64,000 nt of DNA from Phyto melanocephala (Eukaryota > Arthropoda > Insecta > Diptera > Rhinophoridae), in assembly GCA_941918925.1 (NCBI GenBank), contig OW799233.1:1480001-1544000 (forward strand), in the 5' to 3' direction. Made by a program: the position numbers and the translations under genes. The notes beneath the pieces were generated by a model. The model worked only from the letters and a program-made list of their open reading frames with translations, did not search any database and was not told the origin of the DNA. Of the stretch, positions 45,614 through 60,207 are shown piece after piece. Each line of letters starts with the position of its first letter. Positions within the stretch are counted from its first letter, which is position 1.

Positions 45614-48600
45614 CTATACCTTGTTTAAAAAATTTTTTTCTTCGAAGTCGTTATAGTTGATTTTCATGGCTCAAAATCATGTTATTGATCCTGCAATTTT
45701 CATATGTGTGTTTCCATACTTAATTTATTTTTTGCTTTTGGCCGATTTAATACAAATTTTTATCGTAAAACTGTGAACAGTTGAGGTAAATTTAATGAAG
45801 TTCAACTTATTGTTTCACATAGACAGACGAATATAGCTAAATCACTAAAGAAAGTCACAACTATCAAGAGTAGCTCATGACCTCATGAAAGGTTTAAGAA
45901 ATTGGGATTTTTTTTAAAGTGTTTTAAATTAAACATTTTTTAATAGAATCAAATAAAAATCGATAATCTAAATGTTAATATTTATTATATTGCAGCATAG
46001 TTTATTGGAATAATAAATGGCATGTTTATTTGTTTACGCAATATTAAAATCAATAACTTGCATTGATGCACAGCCAAGTTTTGTTTTGTATTACCAAAGA
46101 GTTTTGAGACACTCTCTCTTATACTCATATGATCATGATCAGCATTGAAACATCATCAATGTCTGAGTGCAATATTTTTAACGCTTGAACGTACGTACAC
46201 TAGACAGAATGATTTACCGTACAAAATAGAAATATTAAAAAAAAACAAAAATTAATTAACTGCACATACAGTTTAGCTCATAGAACATAGTAAACAACCA
46301 CGTACACAAATACTTTATACATGCATACATGGACACAGACTTTAAGTGCAATCAACCACCATTTCAGACCAGACAACTTGAAATGTATTATCACATCTTG
46401 GCTAAAAAAAGAAGAAGAAAATTAACCTGTACAAACTTATATTTAGGAAAACTTATGTATTTATGTATGTGTGTAAACTGGAGAAGGCGAAGCGAACTAT
46501 ATAAATACAGTACTGTGTGAAACATTGACATAAAAAATATAATAAACGGAAAAGTTTGTTTTTTACTTTTTCTGATGTACATACTTATATATATATATAC
46601 ATATATAAATATGTTTTCGTTAATTATGAGCTAGAAATTAGTTGTTTTAGTAATATTTAAATTTTAATCAGGCTTGAGTTCATATTAACATTCTTATTGT
46701 TACAAAGAATTTTTTATTTGTGATAAATGAAAGAATAATCTGAAAAATTATATTTTTACCGACACTATCCGGAAAAGTTGAATAAAATAAAGATTAGTTT
46801 TTTTCATATAACAAATATTTCGCTAGGGCAATCAGAGAAAAACTTATAAAAAAAGAAGCTAGCCAATGTTTTTGCGAAATAATAAAAAGACTTTTATTAT
46901 AAATAATTGAAATTAAGTTGATGAAGACGAATCGAAGAAAATATTTTTTATTATGATGACTTTTGTAGCATTTTCATAATTCCATTTTTCCGCATTTATG
47001 TAAATTGTTTTTTTTTTCCTTTTTTTAGTATGTGGGTAAATTTAAAATTTATTATAAATCATTTTTTTTTGGCTCCAGTTTATTTATTCGACTTTTAATT
47101 CTTGAGCCTGAATAAAAATGATTTACAATAAACTTAATAAATAAAAATAAAATAAATAAAATATAATTTCTGTGTTGGTAAATATGTGAAACAGGTACGC
47201 GAGTATAACTGTAAAAGAGATTAAACATGTAGAGTTTTCAGGTAAAGTCTTTTAAGTAATTCAATCTAACGGAAATAATAAAAAAAAGTAAACTAACGTA
47301 AAAAAAATCGTTTTTTTCTATTAATTTCTGTCTTTTATTAAAATAAAAAAAAAACTAGAGTTCCCATAACGAAAAAATTCATTTTGTTAACAATTTGGTG
47401 GAGAATATTCCCAGGAAAAAAAGACATGCGAAAAAAAGGAAATGTGTGGTGATGATGAACTGGTTTAATTTAGGTAACACTAGAATGATTTTAACATTAA
47501 TGTGTCATTGGAGATCAGGTGATTATATGAAACTATAAGTACAATTTTTTATTCCAATAAGTGCATAGAACGCATGCATATTAGGTAAAAAGAAATTTAT
47601 GTTTCAAGAGTTAATGATGAACTGTTGAAAATATTTTGCACAGATTTGAAAGTATTTTGAAACACAAACTATTTTGCAATTACGAAGGCATGGATAATGT
47701 ATTCTCTTGCACTTTTGAATTAAAAGTCGAGAAAAATGTTATTCACTTTGATCGCAATATTTTTTTTTTATTTGATCATGCATTTTTAGTTTCATAAATT
47801 GCGCAATTGTAAGCAAGTAAGGTAGTGCATATTCTGTTGAGGGAGACGATATTTGTACTCGCATGTAAATATATGTAATGTGTAATTGTTTTTCAATCTG
47901 TATTTTCGTAGGCCTGTAAGAATATAACTTTCTAAAAATACTTTTGCTGTAATATCAATATGTTCTAAAATTGAAAAATTTTAGTTAAATTTTGTTATTG
48001 TTACCTTTGACATTCACAGTACTGTATACGTAGGTATGTGTATATATGTATTGTCCCTGTTTGAGGTAACACAAGAACAAAACGAAAAGCAGCAGCAAAT
48101 AGTGATGGTTGAATTAAAAAAAAAAAGAAAAAAATTTATTTTTTTTTTGCTAAAGTTAAATATTTTCTAAGATTTTTTCTACTTGTGAAATTTACTTATT
48201 GATATAGCATTGAACTCTGCTTCTTCGCCGATGTTGTTGTTATTCTTCTTTTTACTATTTTTATTGGAATTAATACTTGAAGAAGAGTATGGGAATATCG
48301 AACGTATGTCTATGTTTTAAAAGTCGACTAATTAGTGTACGTGTTTTGTTACAGTTATCATCTGCTATTATGTACATAAAAACTAAAAAAATATACTAAC
48401 ATACATACTAACATATGTATAAGCATATATGCAAGTACATGTATACAAAAAAAATTTGAAATAAAGAAAACTTCAAGAATCGTTTTTTTTTCGGTTCAAT
48501 TGAATTGGGATTGTTTGGCATGTTCATTTGCAACTTCTCTATTTTTTCAATACATGAAGTTTAAAAAATATACAATACGAGTACATACTCGTATGTATAA

Positions 48601-51600
48601 AAGAACAAAAAAAGTTTTTGCTCTGCAACAAATGCGGAAATTGTAAGAAAATTGTTTACTAATGTGTCGCTGGTGAATGTTGAGCACGAGTGTGAGTGAG
48701 TTTAGATAGAAGCAAATATTAATACATTAACGCATACAAATATAAACACGAATACTATTATTGTGAATGCATTTAGAAACCTGTATATGTATGTGTGCAT
48801 GTTGCTGATTGTATTTGATGTATTCAAACAAATTAGAAATAAAATTTAATTAATGAACTAGTAACAGAATTCTAATCTGTGTATAAAAGAAAATAATTTT
48901 AATTCATTTTCTAACTTTTTTCTCAGGCCAGGCTAAACCAACAAAACTGTGTTTTATCTTAGACACACATCTAAAATATTTACCCAGAATAAAATGGAGA
49001 CAAATTAATGAATAAGGAATTTTAGAATTTTTTTTTTACTACAACAAAGTCTTAAAGATATTTAAATGATTTTTTTGTAAAAAAAAAATCATATAATTAA
49101 TTAAATTTATTGTAATTTCTAAGCTACTTAAGATATATAATTTTATTATCAACTTGTCCATCTTATGACCTTGCGGCGCTGGGACGAAAAAAAAATAATT
49201 TTTTTCTTTTATAAGTAATGTAATGTAATTATATTATATGAATTAAAAAACAAATACTTACCCAATGGCGTGCACATTTGAATATATGTACATACATTAG
49301 TACATAATTACAGACACAAACCTACTTGTGTTTAGTCGAAGAAATTGACTAATATGTTTAAAATTTTTATTATTATTTCAATTTTTATTTTCTAAACATG
49401 CATAATTGAAGACATTTTTAATGAGTATACGATAATATTAAAACCTTGCATCATTTGAAGTACAAATTTAAAGAAATAATTGCTAATAGCCCTTTTAAAC
49501 AAAATTTTCGAAATTTTGAAAGAAACAAAAATGTGAATATGTCATTCATCGGATAAGGAAGTTATTATAAAGGTCTTCTAAAGAGGGTAGATAGATGTTA
49601 ACAGTTTATGGATGCCATATTGTTTTGACGATGTTTGTTAATGCAGTTGTTAGTTATAGAGCAGTTGATGCTTAATCACCATGCCACATTATAACATTGA
49701 TCAAAACGTTTAAAGGTTTAAACATTATTGTCAAAGTGAGTAAATTAACAACGTTAATTAAGTCTATAGACTTCATGTTTCAATATACAAATTGACATTA
49801 ATGACTACATCCTTTATTTATATTAATATTCTCTATATTGCCAAATGCTTTATACTATAAAGGAACTCTCTCGTTCCTCATTTAAAAGTATTTCTTGCTT
49901 TTTTTATATAAGTTAATTATATAAATTTGTAAGTACAGTAACGAAAGTGGACATAAGAAAAACTGGACACAATCAAATACAGCGTTCTTATGTTCATATA
50001 TTTTTAAAAGAATTTTATCTTCTCACTGATGATGCTTTTAAGGATTTAACATGTTTCAAGTGTTAATAAAAACTTCTTAAACTAGTAATTTCAATTAAAA
50101 ACTAACGTTTTTTTTTAGGGATATTGTACTTTAAATGTTAAATTGTAAATCTGTGGATTGTAGAGATTAAGACTGTCGGGAAATACTAATATGCTCTAGA
50201 AATTTTTTTTATTCAAAGCTTAAGTACATTCTGTACCCTGCGTATGTTTGTATATACCCTAAAGCTAAATTTTTAACTAGTCACTTTTCGGGACAGTCAT
50301 ATTACTAGTTGTAATGAGATTGTATCAAGGGTGACATATTCGTGCCAGTCAAAATAGATTAAAATTGAGAAAGATGACGAACTGATCGACTGCACTGTTT
50401 GAAAGGTAAGTTGTTTGCAATTTTCTATCTTTGAGAATAAAACAATTAACTACAAAAACAGTATTTTTGTATATCTGTTAAAGATACTAAATAGTATTGC
50501 AACTAAATAGTACATCAATAAATAAAACCCAACTAGTTGGGCTCCTATGACAACATTGTGTTGTATATAAAAAAGGACAAATAGGTTACCTGTCAGAAGT
50601 TAAAGGCAACTAATAGTATGTATATATCTTGCCACATATTAAATATTTTGTTTGCAGGGTATGTAATATGAATGTATCTGAATATCTTTATAATAATACT
50701 ACTATTATATACTATTTTGAGTTTTATAAATTTTATGTTGTTTTAAAGATCAGAAATAACATAAAAAAATGTTGTAGCTTAAAGTGCGATAAAGTTGACA
50801 TTTAAATTTTTATAGCTAATTAAAGATGAGGAAACACGATATTCCTAATTGATTCCCTAAGACTTCTTTTTTTTACTGTATTTGACTGCATTTTTTTTTT
50901 AATATTAATTTGACAACACAATACGAATTAAAAGTTTTGAATAAAATCAATGATAACTTACAGTATTTTAAATATACAAGAGTATTTATTGCATTTTTAT
51001 GATTTTACTTATTTTTTTTTTTTTTTGTAAAAAATTTTAAATTGTTACGCTCTGTTTTATTAACCAGATATGCTTTTACTTTATTTTACTTGTTTTTTTT
51101 TTGCAGATATTGATTTTGTTTGGAGGCCAAAACAAACCAAATCAATAAAAGCAAAAGCTAATAAATAAATGTTTTGTAACTAAAAGTCTGAGTAACGATT
51201 TTATAATAAAAAAATAAATAAATATAAATAAAACAGAATCAGAGAAGTTAAAAAGTAAAATATGAAAGAAAAACTGAAGCAACATGTTATTGTGTTTTTG
51301 AGATGAAAGTAAAACTTTTTACTTGTAATAAAAGTGTTTTTTTTTTCATTACAAAAATACAAAAATTTTGCACTTTTAAACAGTTATTAAAGCCAGAAAT
51401 TATTAATTTAAAACAAAAGGAGTTAATGAGAAATAAAAGAGAAAATTATATAATTTATTAATTATATAAACAAAAAAAAAAATTATTAAGAAAAGTTATA
51501 CACACACATAAGTATGTATGTGTATAATTGTGTATTTTTATTATTATTGGCAACGAAGAAGAAGAAGAAAAAGTCATGTGGTGCTTTTCTCGAACAATTA

Positions 51601-52974
51601 AAAAATAAGATTGTAAAAAAGTTTAATGAAATGAAAATATTTAACTCAGCGTATATTAATATTTGTTTTTCACTTTTCTTTAATACTTTTTACCTTTTTG
51701 CTGTTGCTGTTCTTGTGTTTGTTCGCTAGTGTGCAAGTGGCATGTATGTATGCATGTATGTACTTACTACACGTAATCAATTCATAAAATAATAAAAACA
51801 GCTCAAGTGTAATGCACCAAAACCATAGAGTGTGAGAGAAAAACTACATTCAATATACAAAAATATGAAAAGTCAAATGGAGAAATTTTGAAAAAAAAAG
51901 CACACACACACACAATTCAAATGTACATACATATATACAATACATATACATATATAGCTAGATGTATTCAAAAAATATACGTAAATCAAAAATAGTTTAA
52001 AAAAAATACAATCAACGTCAATTAAACAATTATTTTTAAATTATTTTCTATTTTTTTTTTTTTTGCTCAATACCATTTGGTAAACGTTAATGAATAATAA
52101 TTAGTTACAGTTATAAATGACTATACATACATACATACATATGTGTTGTACCTACGTATGTATGTAAATCATTTTTAGGAAAATTTAACTAGATGAGAAT
52201 AATAAAAATATTATTAGAATGTAATTTATTGGAAATCTAGTAAATTATAAACGTTTTAGAAAAATATAAATACAATTGTTGAAACTTGCTGATCATCTTC
52301 TACAATAACAATAACAATAACAACGACAACAGCACGTTTATTTCCTTGTTGATGTATCGATCAATGACTTGATGTTTGTGATTGTGTTTAATTGTATAAT
52401 TGGAAAAGCAAAATACTTGGTAAGTGAATAAATTATTGTTACATCTAAATAAATACACACATACATACAAGCCTACATATGTACATATTTAGTATTAAAG
52501 TATTTTGACTGTAGTAAAGACTAAAATGAAAAGATCCATTAAACTCCTTGTTATTGTTAACAAATTTGTTGAATTAAATAAAAATGCTAACATTAGCTTA
52601 AGCCATCAAGCAGAATAATGACAGAATAACACGTAACAATTTCATACGACTAAAATGACATAATACTCGTAGTAATAATCCAACTATAAAATTCCATACA
52701 AACGCACACATACATACATGTTAATATTAATACACTCATACATACATTTGTTAGTATAGGAGCATACAAGTTTTTGTTTTTGTTTTAAGTTAAGATTAAC
52801 AGTACAATTTTGCTAAGAACTATGTGAGGGGTTTACCTGTAAAGTAATATTTATGTCAGACGAATAATAATTATATTTTAATCGTTTGGACACTTATGTG
52901 TCTATATCTTATTCTTGTTAAACTTTTACTTATGTTAAAGGTTTCATATATTATTATATACATATTCTATATGT
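45614..52974. other. 7.4 kb of A+T-rich non-coding DNA
   Basis: I see no gene, LINE protein or inverted-repeat element here. Scattered features are CATA/TATG runs (about 52126-52165), CACA at 51901-51913, and homopolymers. Such long plain stretches are what one expects of large introns or intergenic DNA. Confidence 0.55.
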
Positions 52975-53825
52975 AGGGAGAATAACAAAGTAGACTACTA
53001 ACATTTCGGATCTCTTGTTGATCCCCTTCAATTTATAGTGATTGCAAGGCTTAAGATCAGCATTCCTTCCTAACGATATTAACCTGCTCATTGGTAATTA
53101 TCGACACACCGACATTATCACACATTGCAGTAAACACCAGTATCTTCTTCAGACTGAGGTTCATCACAGCGTGACTGCCTGCAATCCTTAATCTTCAGCT
53201 AGTCATTGGTGAACATTCACATTCGCTACATTCGCTGCTGCCTTTGTATACTACAAGCACACTGTACAATATCGTCATCCTTGATCTTCATCATTTGCAA
53301 ACGATATTTAAACTGTTAGATGCATTTACTCCATTTGCAGTTACCCCCCACCCCACCAGAGCATCAACAGAGTTTACTTTCTACCCATTGGTTTAATCGG
53401 ACCGCAATTTCCTTAGAGACTAACCTACAAACTTTTTCTAAGTCCTTATCGTCCGTTCCATTTCAAGTTTCGTCATCAATCTTATACCTGTTCCAATTTA
53501 TATTTGTGGAATGTTTCCAAGAGTACTTAAGAATGGCTGTCAACCAATGCAGAGATCCATATACGCAAGCAAATCTACATTAAAACTGTAGGTAAATAGT
53601 TATCTAGAATTTACATACTAATGACCAAAAATCCTCTTGCAAATGCGTCCCAGGCATCCCAACGTGGATTAGAGCAGATTTTATAAGAGTCTACTACTCA
53701 AATGTTAGCAAGTTCGTAAAGAGAAGCCGTGTTACAGAAGACCAATAACAACGCCACTAGTTAGACCAATCTCCATGAGAGTAAAGACTATGTAGTGACT
53801 GGGTCCATCAGGCAGTAGATTTTAA
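52975..53825. other. unexplained GC-richer segment of about 850 bp
   Basis: Base composition changes abruptly: long A/T runs vanish and phrases such as GCGTGACTGCCTGCAATCC and ACCCCCCACCCCACCAGAGC appear. Both edges return to A-rich sequence. The left half repeats related words (GATCAGCATT/GATCTTCATC, CTCATTGGTAATTATC/GTCATTGGTGAACATTC). An 87-codon plus-strand ORF (53320-53583) is Ser/Leu/Gln-rich with no recognisable domain. It could be an LTR or another transposon piece, an untranslated exon, or a non-coding RNA. I cannot choose among these. Confidence 0.45.
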
Positions 53826-56413
53826 ATTTAAAAAGTTAAATTTACAATGGGATTTGCTTCATATTATTAAAGTAAAGTATTTAGTATGTATGGATGGGTG
53901 GACATAAAAAAATACAAAATTTCAATTCACTAAGAAAAAAAGAACAAAATTAATAAAACTTAAAAAAAAATCAAGTAAAATATTTTATTCATTATAAACT
54001 GTGAAAAATTATTCAAAAAAAAAGTTTCTTTCAACAAACAGTGTGTGTGTGCGTGTAATTTAAAACATGTGTTTCATAATCAAAAGACTTAAGACACAAA
54101 CACATTTTTTTTTTTGAATAGCATAGCACATGTTCGATAGTCTTAAACGATTGAATTCTAAAAACAGCCTATAATTAAGTGCTGGTAAATTCTCTTTTAT
54201 ATGCATGTGTACATAACGTGTTCCTTTAAAAAGTACGTAAATACTTATAATGAAATCAAAAATATAATAAAAATTATAATTTAATCAAGGCCTTAAACAA
54301 ATCTTAGTTTAGCTTAGTTTTGCAAGCTTGCACACAGATAATACACTTATATGTAGGGTTGCATTTTTTAACAGATTTTTATATAAAATTTATTAAAAAA
54401 AAAATTATTTTAAAGTAGTTAATTTTTTTTAATTCCAAATGGGAAATAATATTTATGACATGTTTAGCACACATTAGTACTACAAAACTCAGATATGTGT
54501 ATTCATACATTGGCCACATATATTGTATGAGGAAATCTAAAGTGATAACACACTTAGTGTAAACAATGTTATGATTTTGGTGTTTAGAAGCTTATTGTTC
54601 ACGCACCCGTTATGTTTTTGTTTTATTGCTTAAACTTTAAATAAAAGTAAATATTTTGTTTATTTATTTGTTTTTTGTCAACTTTATTTCTGTGAAATGC
54701 AAATTGGAAGGCATGCGTGACTTATTTATGTCATTAAAAAGAAAATAAAAGGAAACAACAACAACACAGATTATGCAATATTAGCTCTTTGAAGTGTTTG
54801 TATTGTATGTTGTATGTTAAATAAAAATATTTAAAAATTATACATACTACGTATTGAAATAATGAAGTAAGTGTGAGTTGATGTAACAATCATTTAAAAA
54901 AAATACCTTTGTATGTTGGAGTGGCTCACTTATATTAAGATGTTAAAATCTTTTAAAATAATGATTAAATTGTTAACAAAAAATCCAAATTCTAAAACCA
55001 TAGCTATTTTAACAGTTGTTGCAATTAACCTACAAAATAGTGATTCTTTAGTACAGTAGCCTAAGGTGTGTGTCTAGATATTATTTAAAAGCAAATTAAA
55101 AAATAAATCATTTTTTTTATTTGTATGACCCTACTTTAAGTAAATTTGCTTATTTAACGAATTTCTTCTCAGCTTTTTAATCTTAAACGAATTGCTTTAA
55201 TAATTTCACTTTTTAGCATACGAACTTTAAGTGAATGTTTTATATTTTTTTTTTATATAAATAATTTGAGTTTAAAAGTCATGTATACTTTTAACCATCT
55301 CAAGAAAGTTCAGCATAATTATATTTGAAAAAATTTTAGATTTTATAAATTACTATCTTTGGTACTAAATACATGTAAAATTACAATAAAGTATAAACTT
55401 GACTATAAATTTCATAAATTTTAAGTACAAGAAACACAAAAGTTTTTTTTTAATGTGATTTAATATAAAAGTAAGCAGATTCATGTTTTTGGTAGGTTTG
55501 TGTTAATTTTTTATTAAAATATATGAGCTATTTGTTTTATGGCTGTCAAAAGAGAAAATAAATTTTTTAGGGGAAATAGCCTTCATTTGAAAATATCTCA
55601 CCTTAAAACTAGAAAAAAGTATTTCTCTAAATGTATGTATTTCATCAAATTATTTAAATATATTTTATATTAAAAAACAATTTCAACAGATTCATGTCAG
55701 AAGAATAATATTAAAAAAAAAATTGTTTTTGTACAAAAAAAAATATTTTTTTAAAGAAAACTAAAATCACATAACAAAAAACTTTTTTTTTAACAAAATA
55801 AAACAAACAAAAGAAATGTGCAATAAGAAATAAAAGAGATTAGATGACTTAAAGATCTATTTGGTTACATATAAAATTTGATTGCGTATCCTTTTTTTTT
55901 TGTCTTTAATGTTATTAACGATGTTTTTGTTTTCTTTTTTTACAATATCTTTAAAGAAAATTCATATTCGTTAAGACTAGTGGGTAACTATTAAATAACA
56001 TTTAATTGGAACACTAAGATGAGTCAGTGATAACATGCATATGAATGTTGTATTTGTATTATGATTTTATATAATTTGTTTACATATGAGCATCTGTACA
56101 AATAAGCAAATGTATGTGTGTACATACTTATTTATATTATTGTTTCATAATTCAAATTTTGAAAGAAGAACGTACAAGTATTTGTTGTCAGCGTAATTAT
56201 TTTGCTTTTTTTTTCTTCCATATGACTCCGTAATTATCATTAAACCTATGATTTTAGATTAATAGTATTTATTACAATAAATTTCTAAAAGTATTTAACT
56301 ATTAATGATGGTTTTTAAAGAGTTCATTCAAAATTTTGAAGAGAATTGTAGTATTTATTACTGCACTTTTTTTTATAGAATTTGATAAAAGGAGACTAAC
56401 AGGCCTGCCACAT
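53826..56413. other. A+T-rich non-coding stretch
   Basis: No gene is recognised. Homopolymers and short simple repeats only. Confidence 0.6.
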
Positions 56414-56677
56414 ATTCCGATCGGAATGACTTAGGTATGCGCAATACCGATCGTTTATCTTTATCCTTCTTCAAATTCCGTCAATAGAGTATGTTTGTTT
56501 TTACGCATAAATATTTGCATTTGCGCCACGTTAAAAAATTTTTTGTACTTACAAAGCTTTTAGAGCAAATATTTCTATGACACTCCCTAAAGAAAGTCAA
56601 TGACACTTGGTGCAAACAATGGGTCTTATCGAGTAAAAAACATCGATATATCGCACTTTAATATCCGCCTATAAATA
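56414..56677 (+). promoter_or_regulatory. possible regulatory patch: palindrome, ATCGATAT and TATA-like box
   Basis: ATTCCGATCGGAAT at 56414-56427 is a perfect 14-bp palindrome, with CCGATCG again just after it. ATCGATATATCG lies at 56642-56653, and CCTATAAATA, a good TATA match, at about 56668-56677. No convincing initiator stands 25-30 bp downstream, so promoter activity is doubtful. Confidence 0.22.
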
Positions 56678-58991
56678 CCATAGATATTACGAAAAATGTA
56701 AGAGGTGACCTCTGCGTAAAAAAAATGTTTTTAAATTAACTTACAAAACACTTTGTATTGAAGGTGTACGACCAACTCTTTTTCCGGTATGGTCTAATGT
56801 ACATATTTATATGCTTTACAAAAATATAAATATGAGTTAAACATCAATATTAGAAAAAAAACTGAAAACAAAAGTTTCTTAAATATAATCCCGACATTAA
56901 ACATTAAACATTTCTTAAATAACTAATAAACTCTCACCATAAGTGGATGTCATCTATTGTATTTGTATGTGAAAGTTTTCTTTCACTTGCTACCAATGTG
57001 GCATCTACATACTTACAGTCATAAGTCGGTATAACGAATTTTGACTTTAACTACTTATCAAAGTGAATATTTTTCATCTAACGAATGATGGACCATTTAA
57101 GAGAATAATTAAATTCACTATTAAATATTAATTCGTAGTATGTTTGCTGCAGTGTATTTTAACTAAAGGAATCACTATAACATTTATAGTTTTTCGTTAA
57201 ATATTTTGGGACAATATAGGTAGAAACACAGGGGCGCACAAGTGACTAGATGGCATTATTTATTAAATTCGCAACTTCTTCTCTATTCAAATCGTATACA
57301 ATTTATATATTTTATATATCCCCTAAGGTGTTTAAAAGTATCAGACCCCGAGCAAGGCTTAACATAAGGGCTTGACATTATGCCGAGATTTGACTGTAGT
57401 GAAAATGTGTTTCTATTTTAATAGCACAACACGCTTTTCTTTATCAATCATCAATTTGATTTGCAACGCTACATGTGATCAATAATGATCACAATGTAGG
57501 CAACAACAATATCTTACAATATTCAATTCTCTATGTGTACACATAAATACAATTTACACAATAAAGAAACCATAATGTACATACTGTGTTAAGGGCGTTC
57601 AATTTAATCAATTCATTTTTCGACTTATAAAATTATTTGAAAATTGAGTAAAGTTTTCTTAAATACTCTCATGCTTTTTACTAACTTGCTTTATATAAAT
57701 GTTTTATATCAACTTTAAAGGTTACTAAAGAAAAAAGCGGAAAACTTAAATAAACAGATGTACTTTAACAAACGCTATGGAAAAAAGGTAATAAAGGTGT
57801 TCACTTCAACGGTTTAAGTTTTAAGTCAAACACAACAAATATTATATTAAAAAAAATTTTGCTCCAACTTTTGCTTTTGTACTGCCTCTAATCTAGTGAA
57901 TAAATATTAAACAACATACTACTGTTATTTATTTATTTTTTTTTGCTCAAGATAAGCGCCTTACTTGTCAGCGGAGTACGTAAGCTACGGCTATTAGCCT
58001 ATCGGCTTCATTTTCTGAATATTTAACAAGTTTTTATTAAAAATGGTGTTTATGGCAACGAGAGTAAATTCACGCATTTTCACAAGAGTAAAACTGGTGA
58101 CATGAAAACCTTTATTGTATGTACATATGTAAAATTTTTATTGAACTAGTATGCTCATTCATCCATTATATTGTATTGCTAGCAGGATGACAATTTTCTC
58201 TAGTGCAATGCAGTGCGATCCAATAGAGTAATTGATCACAAAGCGGGAAATTTTCAGGGTAAAAGTATAGTAAGTGCATAGTATAGGGGTTTACGATCGA
58301 GTTTTCTAAATCAATCAGATCATATTCCATTTCAAATTATTAATATCTGATAAGGAGTTAGAAGATTATATACTAGTGACGTTTTCCAAAACAAACAATG
58401 ATCCAGTTACGTCAACGACTGCAGTGGATCGAAACAATATATTTGATACAGTAATGATGCTTTTTCGAGTTCAGAAAGTATTTTGCTTAAAGATCAGTTT
58501 TATCAACCGGGTCAATAAATATTTGGTTACTTTTTGAAAGGAGTAGCGGTTGAAAAACTCAAATTATTCTTTTATTTTTTTTTTATTCAAAAAAATTCAA
58601 GTTACTTAAAATTAGTCCTTTCAAAGTAATCGAACTCGTCGATTGTTCAAATAGTTATAGATCGTTGGAATACCCTAATTGTATTTAAAAACACTTTGTA
58701 TAGAAATACACACATAAAGCCACAAAAGACACAAAAATATCCGCAACAAATTGAATGGCGGGTGGCTTTTATGATTGAACAAAAGAATAAAAGGAAAATT
58801 ACATTAACGCGTGGCAGACCTAGACAATGTCGTTAAATGAAATAAAAAAATACTTAAATTCCATTAAATGACTTTGACTTTTTGTATTGTCAGAACGTAT
58901 AGCAACAATATGGATTTAAAATATTTACAACTTAAATTCAAATTTAATGTTTGTTTTAATCTCTTGGGAAAAATATATCGTTGACTTAATG
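56678..58991. other. A+T-rich non-coding stretch
   Basis: No gene is recognised. CACAGGGGCGCACAAGTG near 57229-57246 is locally GC-rich and looks like a transposon end, but no partner was found. Confidence 0.55.
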
Positions 58992-59198
58992 AAAAAAGGC
59001 GTATCTAAGATTGAAAAAATGTACAATAGCCCCACAAGAATTCCTATTTGTATTTTAAGAACTATAAAAAATTATGTCAAAAGCTATAACAATTTTTATA
59101 GCTTTAAGCTGAAAACATGAATAATTTTCAATTGTCTTAAATACTTATTTTCTTGTTCACTCCACCATTTTTCTTAAAGTGTTAGATACGCCTTTTTT
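58992..59198. mobile_element. 207-bp MITE with 17-bp perfect inverted ends
   Basis: AAAAAAGGCGTATCTAA at 58992-59008 is exactly complementary to 59182-59198. Subterminal sequences are rich in short related words. No TSD is certain, since the flanking bases are A+T-only. It has no coding capacity. A similar end occurs at 75-92. Confidence 0.6.
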
Positions 59199-60207
59199 AA
59201 AATTAAGGAATCAATATAATTAATTTTATTTATAATTCAAAGTTGTTTAGCTAATTTAATCTAAAGTCAGCATACAAAGTTAAACATAATTTATCAACAT
59301 TTCTGATATTTAAAATCAATTTGAACATAATTTCAACAAATTTTTTTTTTTTAATCTTTTATATGCAATAAATATTGTTACAGTGCAAGCAAATCGTAAA
59401 TGAACGAAAGAAGTAAAAAAAAAAAACGGTCAACACATGAACACATTTGTATATGAAAGTAAAAGCTAATAATAATGACTAAAATGTGAACAATTTTTTT
59501 ATAAATACCCAGAATCTAGCATTAATATGCGAGCGATTACTTTTAATTGAATCGAAAATTTTATTGAGTTCATTGCAAAGATTTTGAAATAATTGTATTT
59601 CGTATTTTGTAAATTCAATTCCTTTTACAAAATACTTAAACGACATTACCAGTATTATTGTTAACAGAAAACTGTGCAGATACCAAACTACTGACTTAAA
59701 AAGTAAACTTACGATTCATTTCATTAAATACTGTATCCGTACATGAGAAGTGCTTCTACTTAAGGTAAATAAATAAAGACTAAAGGACTAACAAAAGAAT
59801 AAAGCAAATAACGCACAACATAAGGCATTTTTATTGTCTTTTTTACAAATGACCGTAAATGGAGTTGCGATACTGAAGAAGAATGCGTTTGCATGCAGTT
59901 ATAATTTCTAAACATTTTCTAAATAGAAATATTTGCCATAAAAACGTTTAGCAAGAACTCCAGTATTATAATAGAATTCGTAATATTTCTTGAAGTTTTC
60001 GATATTAATCATAACGATCTGATCTATCATTTCTTTGTAAAATCGGATAATTGAAAAATATAAATAACACGTTTTAGACAAGTGCCGATACAGTGCCGTG
60101 AAAATTAATAGCAGTAAGCATTTCGGTTTTATTTTATTTTTCGATCATATTGATTTTATTTGCAAATTAGCCAATTTTTAAAGTGACTCGTTGCAGGTTT
60201 GAAAACT
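59199..60207. other. A+T-rich non-coding stretch
   Basis: Nothing recognised. Confidence 0.6.

Noticed and set aside
53320..53583. 87-codon ORF in the GC-richer island as a gene
   Set aside because: Low-complexity Ser/Leu/Gln/Pro reading with no domain and no promoter or splice context. Kept only as part of the island.
57229..57246. ACAGGGGCGCACAAGTG as a transposon terminus
   Set aside because: No matching inverted end or TSD was found nearby.
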